From: Branchiostoma floridae
Lineage: Eukaryota; Chordata; Leptocardii; Amphioxiformes; Branchiostomatidae
Assembly (NCBI RefSeq): GCF_000003815.2
Contig: NC_049995.1
Coordinates: 3,092,788 to 3,156,787, forward strand
Length of the DNA stretch: 64,000 nucleotides
Direction: 5' to 3'
The stretch's first letter is position 1, and each line of letters begins with the position of its first letter. The translations under genes and the position numbers were made by a program. Below, in pieces: positions 22,701 to 34,700 of this stretch. The notes beneath the pieces are model-generated. The model saw only the letters and a list, made by a program, of their open reading frames with translations, had not been told where the DNA came from and searched no databases.

Positions 22701-25700
22701 CAAGCTTCCTCCAAGCGTTACCCAGGTTGTTAAGTGACATGGCTATGTCCGGATGTACAGTGCCCTCACCATAGATACTCTGCATCATCTGTCGTGACTG
22801 TGCAAAATAGCTGATCGCCTTTCTGTGATCACCAAGGTCCTCCCAGGCGACACCCAAGTTGTTAAGTGAGTCGGCTATGTCAGGATGTTCAGTGTCGTCA
22901 CCAAAGATACTTCGCTCCATTTGTAGTGCCTGTTCATAATAGCTGATCGCCTTCCCGTGATCACCAAGGTTACTCCTGGCGTTACCCAAGTTTTTAAGTG
23001 AGGTGGCGACGGCAGGATGTGGCGTGTCCTTACCATAGATACTCTGTCTGATCTGTAGTGACTGTTCATAATAGATGATCGCCTTCCTGTGATCACCAAG
23101 GTTCCTCCAGGCGTTACCCAAGTTGGTAAGTGACATGGCTATGTCAGGATGTGCAGTGTTCTCACCATAGATACTCCGCATCATCTTTAGGGACTGTTCA
23201 TAATAGCTGATTTCCTTTCTGCGATCACCAAGTTGACTCCAGGCGACACCCAAATTGTTAAGTGAGGAGGCTAGATAACGATGCGCGGTGTCACCATAGA
23301 TGTTTCGTCTCATTTGCAGTGCCTGTTCATAATAGCTGATTGCCTTTCTGTGATCACCAAGGTCGCTCCAGGTGAAACCCAAATTGTTCAGTGACATGGC
23401 TATGTCAGGATGTGCTGTGTCATCACCATAGATACGTCGCTTCATCTGTAGTGACTGTTCATGATAGCTGACCGCCTTTCTGTGATCACCAAGGTTACTC
23501 CAGGCTTCACCCAAGCTGTTAAGTGAGTCGGCTATGTCAGGATGTGCAGTATTCTCACCATAGATAATCCGCCTCATCTTTAGTGAAAGTTTATAATAGC
23601 TGATCGCCTTTCTGTGATCACCAAGGTTCCTCCAAGCGTTACCCAAGTTGTTAAGTGACATGGATATGTCAGGATGTGCAGTGTTATCACCATAGATTAT
23701 TCGCATCATCTGTAGTGAAAGTTCATAATAGCTGATCGCCTTTCTGTGACCATCAAGTTTCCTCCAGGCAGTACCCAAATTGTTAAGTGAGTCAGCTATG
23801 TCAGGATGTGCTGTGTCTTCACCATAGATACGCCGCTTCATCTGTAGTGACTGTTCATGATAGCTGATCGCCTTTCTGTTATCACCAAGGTCACTCCAGG
23901 CTTTACCCAAGTTGTTAAGTGAGACGGCTATGTCAGGATGTGCTGTGTCCTCACCATAGATACTCCGTCTTATTTGTAGTGACTGTTCATTATAGTTGAT
24001 TGCCTTTCTGTGAGAACCGAGGTGACTCCAGGCGGTACCCAAATTATCAAGTGAGTCGGCTATATAAGGATGTGCAGTTTCCTCACCATAAATACGTCGC
24101 TTCATCTGTAGTGACTGTTCATAATAGCTGATAGCCTTTCTGTGATCACCAAGTTTTATCCAAGCGTTAGCCACGTTAGTAAGTGACTGGCTAACATCCA
24201 AGTGTGCAGTATGCTCCCCATACTTTGATAGATATTGCTGAAGTGTTTGCTCTGTGCATGTCTTGAAACTTTCGTAATCACACAAGTTTTTGTAGACCTC
24301 TGCTCTTAGTTTTGTAGAGTTGTCAAAAAAGATTGACTGCACTTTCTGTACCCCACTGTCGTTCAGCTGTGAAATGAAATGCTTTAGCGGCCTTGCAGTG
24401 TAATAATATCTCATGAGCTGCTTTGTGTTTGAAATGTAAAACACTCTCTTCAATTTCGCCCCAATGTCTGTATCTGTAGACATTGACGATAAAGCTGACA
24501 AGTTTTCCACCTGACCACCATTGTTCCTGTATACTCGAAGCCTCAGTTCTGCTGAGATACTGACCATCACCATCAAGTGATGTGCGTTCTCACTGCTGAC
24601 AGCTCCAACGTTTTTCAGCTCCTGTATAGTTTCCCAGATTGTGGTGGTGTGTATGTTATAAAGTAGTGCCAAACAAGACACTGCAAGGCTTGAAAATCGA
24701 TATATCTCTTTCTTGACATTCAACAGGCTGGCAGTGAGATTTATTATTTGAAATGTTGCATTCTCGCTTAGTACTGTTGTTGCCATTAGTGATGAAAATT
24801 TACTAACATTTTCTTGCATTAGTCTATTCCAAACCGACATGTACTCATTGACCAAGCCCTGTTCTCCTGTGATCAATGACGCGTTTCCAAGTACATTATC
24901 AAGATGGTAGCCTTTCTTTAAATGAAACGTAAAGTCGTCTTTCAGACCATTGACCATATGGCTTGGTGTGTGAATAAGTTCGAATTCACTTGTTCCTCTG
25001 CCCAGTGGTGTTTTGCTTGCAAGCGGCATGGCTCCATCGAACGCAAACCCACGCGGTGTTCCAGAGTCATAGTACCAGTTGTCCAATGGATCATCTGAGT
25101 AGAAATCGTTCAGAGACTTAATCCCCATGGTCGGGAGAATGGTCTCTCCAAGATTGATCACTTTGAGGTGCAGATAATGAGTGAGATTGCGGAAATACCT
25201 AACATTTTGCTCGGATTCATCCTCTACCAAAATGGTGAACTCCAGATCGGAGTATGGGGTTACCAATCCTGTGGCTTGTGAACCTAAGCCTATCATGGCG
25301 TACTTACAGGGAGGTGGGCCCATGACTTCAATGCATTCATCTACAAGGCCAGCTATGAAAGTTTTTCGCTGTTGAACAATTGTTTTAAACAATAGTATGA
25401 CTGCTTCCGCTCTCTTCTTCTCCACCTCTCTAAGCGTCGGGTCGTTGTCATCAAGGGTGTAAGGATCTACCTCTTGCTCGATTCGTTTCAGTTCTTCTTC
25501 TACATACTCCCTATCTTTCTTCAGTATTAACTTGTGCTTCCCTGAGTCACCTACATCAACTGCATTTTTTATCCTCAGCACGTGCTCAATGAATGACTGA
25601 TTAGTTCTTATAATCGTTTGTTTGATGCCCTCCCTATCTTCGAATTTTGCTCTGACCAGTGCTGCGTTACAGAGTGCTGCAGCCTTGGTGAAGTCACTTC

Positions 25701-28700
25701 CGTCTTTTGACTGCATTCCTCTTTCCAGGTAAACATCGCTTAACTTGCACAGGGGCTCCACCTCTTTTCTGCATTGACCTGTAATTGAATCAAAACGACA
25801 TAGCATATTCGGGTCATTAAAAAAAGTTAACGTAATTTTCCTTTGATGAGTCGGTAATAATTTGGAACGCACCATGTGAATTAAATAGTTCAAACTGTAC
25901 TGACAGTTTAGGCCACACCGACTTAATTTTATGGATGACATCCTCTGGAGACGCCGAACCTAATGCACGCGAGTGGATAAAAAGATTCAGCAAAAATAAA
26001 AAGGGCTGCTCAAGTACAGGACTAAACAACCAGACAATTCTCTCTCAGGCTTGGTTTGTTTGATATTCACCTCCAGTTAGAGGTCGCCATTTCAATCGTA
26101 TTGTCATACTTGTTAAAAGAGGGAACAAGTGCGTTGTGGGCACATACCCTGACCCTGTGCCCCCCTTCCCTGGAGATCAGATCCTCCGTTAAGCATGAAA
26201 TTCTGATTGATGTGGGGTGATATGTTACGACAGTTTTTTTAGAACAGGCGAAAATCAATGCGCGCGCGCGGATGTCATCCGTAAAATTAAGTCACTGTGG
26301 CCTTACTTTGAATTGTAGATAACTCATATATATATATGAATTATCTGTATCTGTATATATACAGGTATCTGTATCTGTATACATACAGTCGCCTGCACCG
26401 CAGCCGACCGATGATGATGATGATGATATATATGTACATATATGAATTATCTACAATTCACAGTCAGGCCATAGTGACCTCTAGTGTCACGAAATAGTTA
26501 TTGTTATTGGGTGGGTCAACCACTCTCTCTTGGCAGCCAGGGGCTAAATTGCGAGGAGCTTACGATAGGCGGGGCTAAATCGCAAGGGTCTGGAGCGAGC
26601 TGCAATTCGGCGCCACTCAGGTGACCTCTATACGACAGTTATTGCCCCACGTGCGACCAAGGGACTGTAGGTTTTGAACCACTCACACCGCACCATCGCA
26701 CGTGTGGTGGGTTCTTTAACGTGCCTTGGGTATGGCTCTCCCCAGACACGAGACCCAAGGGCACAAGATCGGTGACACGCAGCCGGATTCGAGCTCGAGA
26801 CCTCTCGGTCCCTAAGCAAAAACGCGACCGCTGCGCCACGCAATCACACATCTCGCAAAAAGCTTCTGCAAACTGGCTCGCGTCTTGCGCTCTGTTCAGC
26901 TAGGCCATCGAGAAATCCGCGAACAGAAAGCGATTTTTTATCCTCGTAGTGTTTGGAAATTTCAACATTTTTCGCCGTGTCACTTGAACTCGCGATCCTT
27001 CATTACCTTTGCCAGAATGGCTAAGGTTATGTTTTAGGCTTGTACGTCTGTCTGTCTGTGAACAGTATAACTCGAGAGACCTTCGATGGATCCCGATGAT
27101 ATCAGGTAGGTGGGTAGGGGTCGAGAAAACGAAGGTCAAGTCGGTAATGGGCCCCCTAGCGGCTTCCTTAGTTACTGCAGCAGAACTTCCTTTTTCAATA
27201 ACTCATGTTCTGGACATGCTGTGGTTGTGAATCTTGAGTAGCAGATAGCCCTTAGAATAGAAAGTAAGTGCTGTGAATTTGGGCCCCCTAGCGGCTTTTT
27301 GAAGCTGCAGGTATCGGTTTCCTTTCAAAATTTGGACTAGAGTAACTTAAAAACGTGTTGATTTTTGGTATGTGGATGGCCTAAGTGATTACTTATACGA
27401 TGTTATGCTTATTATGCAAATCAATAGCTAATTTGCATAATCAATGAGGGACGTTTATAAATCCACTGAAGTCCATGATAGGGCTTTCAAACTTGTCACA
27501 TATGTAGCTGAGAAAGAGAGAAATTTCAATACATATTAATTATGCAAATGACGACCTCATTTGCATACTTAATGGAAATATATTAATTTGTTGACGGATC
27601 GTCATGATTTGTGGTATGCATGTGGTCCAATGAAAAATTACATTATGGAATACTAATTATGCAAATTAACAGCTAATTTGCATAATTAATAAAGAAAACT
27701 AGAACGTGTTGACAGATCGTCATGATTTTTGCTATGTAGATAGCCTAATTAATTTGCATAATTAATGCGGAAAGTGCATAAATCCACTGCATTCCATGAT
27801 AGGACGTTCAAAGTTGTCACATGTAACTGAGAAAGAGGGAAGAAAGTAAGAGGTGTATGTGTGGGTCCCTTGGCGTCTATTTTGAAACTGCAGGAGCCAG
27901 TATGCTTAAGACAATTTGATATTTAATATGTAAATTGGGATCTATTTTGCATAATTAATCGAGAAATTTTATGAACAAGCTCCAGACATACAAAATAAAA
28001 TGTAATGAGTAATATGTCTATGTCTACAGACATCATTGTACATAACAGACCTGCTTTATTTGGCAAAGGTATGTGTTCGTGGAACTCTAGTTGTTGAAAT
28101 GAATTAGGCAACCGTTCTATAGCAAGGAGCTTTTGTTTTGAGACACATTGCATTGTTTCTCGAGCGGCCGCCTTTTGCAGAAAGTAACTTGGTAATCATG
28201 GGGACGAAAGGGATGTAAGACTTTGAAAGCTAGGAGCACAATCTCTATCGAATAGATTCTGTGACCAATGAGACTGTCGTTTGTATCAATTTCGCAAGTA
28301 CAGAGTAAAACGAAGAGACCGTTTCGCTGATTGGCTGCAAATTATAATCAAATTAGAAGCTGTAAGACGACTGCTGTCCCAGGTGTAGGCCCATTGACCC
28401 CTAGGTCACCACAGGGCCTCAAAAATAACACCAAATTCTAAAAAAAAATCCCTAATATGTAATTTAGAAGTGGTTTATGCCAAAAATAGTATATACAAAT
28501 AAAATATCCCATGCACATCGGCATCTTGATAATAGGAACAAGTGGCCAAAATATACATTTTTGGTCTGAAAAGGGCCAAAATCATTTTTAAGGCATTTAT
28601 GAAAATAAAAACACCTGGAGTCCCTTTGAAGATATGACAGGAGAGGAAGACGTAGGAACGTTACGAAAGCAATATATTTCAGCTCCATACCACATATACG

Positions 28701-31700
28701 ATGTGGTGGGTGAAATATAACTGCACCACTAAAGTCTGATCTGACCCAAATTGCCCTAGCGATTATGACCAACAGCTGTGTCCTTTATATAGGCCGATGT
28801 GTACAGCACCGTACATTCCAATGGAGGGATACGCTTTCTTTATTGATTATTAGGATCCTATTTGCATAAAATGTATCTCATCATCAATCATTACCTGCCT
28901 AAAACAATGCAAATTCATTAGCCCCTGTTTGAGTTATTGTGAGATCGCGTGGCGCAGCGGCAGTGTGTTTGTCTCGAGACCGAGAGATCGCGGGTTCGAA
29001 CCCGGTTGCCGTGTCACCGATCTTGTGCCCTTCGGAAAGGCACTTTACACGAATTTCCTCACTTCACTCAGGTTAAAATGAGTACCTAGCTTCAGTTGGG
29101 GCCGTCCCTCGGATAGGACGTTAAATGGAGGTCCCGTGCCTGGGGAGAGGCATACCCCAGGCACGTTAAAGAACCCCCACACGCACACGTGCGATGGTGC
29201 GGTGTGAAATGGTGCAAATCCTTCCGTCTAGAATTGGTGATTCTCCAAAATCACCCGGACTCCAGGAAGAATAGTGACATATCAGTCACTAATGGAGATC
29301 TGTATAACCAAACCAAACCAAACTCTTACAAAGCTAACAACAAAAAATGCCCGCTGTAGTTCCAAACAAGTTGATAGAGAGCTGAAACGTATACCACATA
29401 CTGATATCATACTGCCCAAACTTATACCACACTGAAGCTCTGCTGCAGTACCATAGTTACCCAATAGGAGGCCCGTTATCAAGCTTGACATTCCTCTTCG
29501 TGACCTCTACCCATCCACCAATATTATGCAAAACCATTCACAGCATCTCAAAGGTATGATGGCAAAAAACATACACACATACGTAAACAGCCGGCTGAAG
29601 TACCGACGGAAAATACCAGGTAAACAATTTTCGAAATCGACATTCCTTTTCACAATTACAACCTATACACACCTATCAAATATCATGAAAATCCATCCAC
29701 AGCTTCCCGAATTATGTCGTCTACCAACACACAAAACACACAGCCCGTTATAAGTCCGGTAGGGGTCCAAACTCCGGCAGGATTTTAAAATCATTTTTGC
29801 GGAGGTATGCATAAGTGTCTGCACATGATAAGTACAACTTGTTATGGACTGAACCTTGTTGTAAATAACTGAAAAGTCAGAGTATATGTGTCCACGTTGG
29901 TAAGCCCCTACAGATATATTTTTGATTGAAAAAATTACACATGTTTGACGCCTTCCGTGCATGCTGACGAGCGAACTTATCGAGAACATGGGACTTTGAG
30001 ACTTTATTAGAAAATCCATTAATCCACTAATCTTCCTGGACTTCATACATAGATAACATACATGTACATACAATGGTCAATATTTACAACATCAATTAAA
30101 AACAGTCATAGTATATACACAATACGCAAGTCATGGAACTGCCCAGATCATTTTTCCAGGCTGGAGACCAGGTCACAGAGACCAGATTTGAAAGACCTTA
30201 AAGATTGGGCAGACTGTAGTGCTATAGGTAGCCGATTCCACATTGATGTTGCTCTATACCTGAAAGTTCTTTTTAAGGAGTTTGTCCTAGGTTTCTCTAA
30301 CTTGAAATTACTACCTGAAGCAAAGCGAGTACAGTAATTGTGCTGTTTCGTAACAGAAGATAGTTTACTGCTGAGACAGACAGGTCCATTGGTCAACACA
30401 ATTCTCCTGAAAGTAGTCATAGTGTTCAATAACAATCTAGTGTTCACAGATTTCCATTTCGGTCTCATCTGGAGGAGACGATTAGCCTTATTCTGTACTC
30501 TCTGTAGAAGATTTAAGTTCCTCTTTGTTGTGCAAGACCACACTGGGCTACAGTAGTCAATGTGAGACAATACAAGACATTCAATTACTATGTTTAACAA
30601 TTTCTGATCCATAAACTTAGCACATCTTTTAACCATCCCCAGAGACCTGGCCATTTTCTTTGAGGTAGATTTTGTTTGAGAGTTCCAAGTGAGACACTCG
30701 TCAATGGTTGTGCCTAGCAGTTTTACTTCTGTAACTTGTTCTATGCTCTTACCGTCCACAGTCAAGGCAAGTTTGGGCCTTCTTGACATTTTAGGTTTAC
30801 TTCCGAGAACTATGCATTTTGTCTTTGATGCGTTCAGGAAAAGCTGGTTCGTTCTTACCCAGTTGCAGATATTGTTCACTTCTGTTTGTAAATTACTGGA
30901 GATTGTCTCAATTGCAGGGTCACAGGTGTAAGCTGAGGTGTCGTCCGCATACATATCTGCTGTGGCTTGACTTACAGCAAGTGGCAAATCATTTGTGTAT
31001 ATAGTGAATATGAGGGGCCCCAAACAACTCCCCTGGGGAACACCACAGGGTAGTTCCAAGAAGGAAGAGTTAGTGCCATTAATGTGGACACATTGTTGCC
31101 TTCCTGTCAAATAACTTGCCATCCATGTAGTTGTGGATTCGCTAAAGCCATAGCAGCCAAGTTTCTGGAGTAGACGGCTGTGATCGACAAGATCAAATGC
31201 TGCTGAGAAATCAAGAAAAATGGCGCCTACTAGGCTTCCCTGATCTATACTATGATGCCAGTAATCTACCATGTGTAGCAGTGCCGTACATGTTGAATGG
31301 TTTTTCCTGTATGCATGCTGGTGATTAGACATAAGTAAGTTCTGTTGGAAATAATCTGAGTGCTAACAATATCTTGCTAGTAGCAGGAAGAAGGCTAATA
31401 GGCCTACTGTTTGCACCACAGAAGGGAGCTGTTGCTGACTTGAGAATGGGCACTGCGTATACCTTTGCCTTCTTCCATTCCCTTGGGAAGACTGAGGTAG
31501 CAAAAGACAAGTTAATGATATAACAAAGAGGAGTAGAAACTAACTCTGCTGCAAGTCTCAGGAGTTTATTGTCCATGTTGTCCAGCCCAGCTGCTGTTCC
31601 CTCTGGCAAGTCTATAAGGAGTTTGTGGCCCGAGAAACTCTTAAATTATTCATCGTAAAATACGAAATGTGAAAAGATACCACCACAGATGAGAAGGATA

Positions 31701-34700
31701 TCTATAAGACTACCTAATGAAGTACAGCTATGCCTTGTCTTTGCTTTTATAGTTAAATACAGTCAAACCTGCCCAAGTCGACCACCCGGGGGACCGGGCA
31801 AAAGCGGTCGATTTGGACAGGTGGTCGCTGAGAAGAGTATCGACTCAAAACATGCCCGATTCATAGTATAAATGGTTTCCGTTGTGTATAATGGCAAATA
31901 GCAAGCACACGCAAGCAAAGAAGTAAGTATGCGAGGTCTTTAATGTCAAATACAACACGCACACACACGCAAAAACGTAAGTAATAACCATCAATAAGCC
32001 CGGTGAATTTTAATAAATGAACAAAAATTCCTACAAGCGCCAGAGAAACTCTACGCTAGTCTAAAAACGATAAATCGGATTTCTACTATACAATAAAGTA
32101 CGTGCTGTACATGTTGCATTCCTGTGTCTACGATCGTTAGATGGACCAGTGTTAAACGTATTTAGTTGGCTATACAAAAAATTCTCTCTGGAGGACAGCA
32201 AGTCGGCAACATTATTCATAACAAGCAGAGAACTCGTCAACATTCAAGGTAGGCAAACATAACCAACGTTTTAAACGTAACGGTGACGTAATTTTACATC
32301 CAACAACTTCATCGTTAAGATCCTGTTTATACCAGGTACAGATTTACTAAACTCTACAAATCAGACGAAAGAGGACTACATACTGTATAACGATCTGATA
32401 CATTACTATACTGTACTTGACGGAAACTCAGAGGATCGCCTGCGGCGCGGCGTGGCGTTCATTTGCACATGAACAAGATGGCGGCTAGTAAAAACATTTT
32501 CTGGGTTAAAGGTCGTAGGATTGTGATAAATTTGTTTGAGATTTTGAGAAAAGCAGAAATGTATGAACAGTACGGTACATTTACAACATGTAGAAATATT
32601 TACATAGATCAGGCACTACTAACGGCAGGAAAACTGGCAGGCAGAAAAATCATTAATGTTACTGTTCGAGAGTAAACAAAGCAAATCTGATAAGCCTCCC
32701 ACCAGTCGCATGGCACGTTCCTTGTGTCAATTTTCCCGCCCCGCCAGCACACGTTCACCGCGGGCGTACTTGTTCATTTGTTGTTGTCATGTCGCCGCGA
32801 AACCGCCCCCAATGAATGGTACGCCTGGACGGTGCTTTGGTGTAGCAAAGGAAGTTTGATGTAGCGTTACATCCAGGATGTCTGAATGGGCTTACGATTT
32901 CTTGAAAAAGTCATCAATCCTGGACTGTTTCTTGGCAAAATGCTTCTTGCTCCATATGGCGCTGATAATGTCATCAGCGGTATGGAAAGCATTGAGGGCC
33001 TCGCCATACCCCTCCTTTGCACAGAAAACCAGCAGAGGATCGCAACGTCGTGACTGACCCCAAGCGTGGCACCACGGTGAAGAGCCTAGCTGTACTGTAC
33101 GAAACTAATAAAGTCATGAAAACGCATACAGTACTGTTGAGTTATTATTTCCTCTTTTTTTTTTACTGTAAATTCAACCCCAAGCTTTTTAATATGCCTG
33201 CGGACATATATGCCCGGTACGTCCCGATAGCTTACAGCACTTACACACGGGTGAATGTACGTATACAGTACAGTTGGACAAAGCACTCACACGAATCTTT
33301 CTTAAAAAGGTATGAGCTACACAGATCTTTCTTGAAAAGGTATGAGGCTATATACGTTTCAGCATTCGTTCACTTTATAATCATAAATATTAAAAAAAAA
33401 CTTCTGTAACAACTAAATTCGAATTTTCTTACAACGAAATTTCCCCCCTCCCCCATATTACAGTAGACGGTCCCATTGACCCACCCATTGACCGCCGCCA
33501 TCTTTATTCTAAAAATAACATTGTTGTGGCAGTCAAAATCGGACGCAAACTGGCCGATTTCGGCACAAAATCGCGCTAGTTATCATCAAAAATCGCAAGT
33601 TTGAAAATGACGCGGTCGTTATGGGTCCCAATTTGGGCGGTCGCGGTCGCGTTGGCCAGGTGGTCGTTGAGAAGAGGTCGCTTAATGCTTACGTCAATGG
33701 GAAAAAAAATCGGGACCGAGAAAAAGCGGTCGAAATGGACAGGTGGTCGCTGAGAAGAGGTGGTCGCTCGGGCAGGTTTGACTGTAATCGGAGCTAAATT
33801 ATGCCGCATGTTCACGGCCCTGTCGACCCCGCCATCTTTGCCAATCACCTATGAAGGAAGCCTAGCGATGCTCAACACGATGACGTTATTCAAACCGTCA
33901 GTACGAGAAAATCGATCCCTACCGACTAAAGAAATCCTGTAGTCACTTCTGCTGTAAAAACGAGGTTGAAGCGGGAAATAAAGAAGCCGAAAGTTAAAAA
34001 GTGTAATATCACAGGCAGACGTAAACAAATGTGCCGCCATTTCTATTTTTGGCGACAGGTTGGTTTCGCCATGAGAGATAAACCTTGTAACTAAACGTAT
34101 TTCAAAATATTGCATATAATAGTATTGCAGACGTTAAGTGTTATTTTGCATGTATGGGACGCTTAAAAATATGCAGAGATGGCTTGGTTGTTAACTTATC
34201 GGAGTTTGGACCCCCTTTTGTGTTAGAACGTTCCACTGAAACGCAAGTCAAAACCTGCCAATAGTTTCGCGCGCTATCAAACTACAGTGCGGACTGCTGC
34301 CGTTAAAAGAAATATATGTCTGCACAGCTTTAATCACAGTTACATGGTTGTTAAGAAGATCTTAACCTGCTTTTAATGGGTTCTCAGTAAAATGTACGAT
34401 GACAAAAGCCATGCGCATTCACTAAGAACAGTTACCGGACATTGGATCCCCCCCGTTACCGTAGGAAAACGTCAGGTAAACCATTTCGAACATGACCTTT
34501 CTTTCTACTTTTTATTTATTTATTTGTTCAGCTGTTTACAAACAGCCAGGGCTACCCAACTAGCCGTAGGCTATTGTCAAGGGCTAACCCTGTACATGTT
34601 CGCACAAGTTCGCACACGACGGGTTATACCACCCCTTACGGGGTGACACACCCGTCCGGGTGAATGATGTAGATCACCATGTGGCTAATACGAGACAGAG

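Noticed and set aside
22110..24230. A CRISPR-like or satellite array
   Set aside because: The 132-base period is an open frame encoding TPR units, with changes that keep the frame.
25779..25941. N-terminal extension of the large NTase-TPR open frame
   Set aside because: ATTACAG at 25779-25785 is a clear acceptor, and the sequence after it continues exon 2 in phase. The upstream residues have no family likeness.
28947..29020. A tRNA gene
   Set aside because: A and B boxes are present, but there is no matching acceptor stem and the sequence continues into a SINE body found in two other copies.
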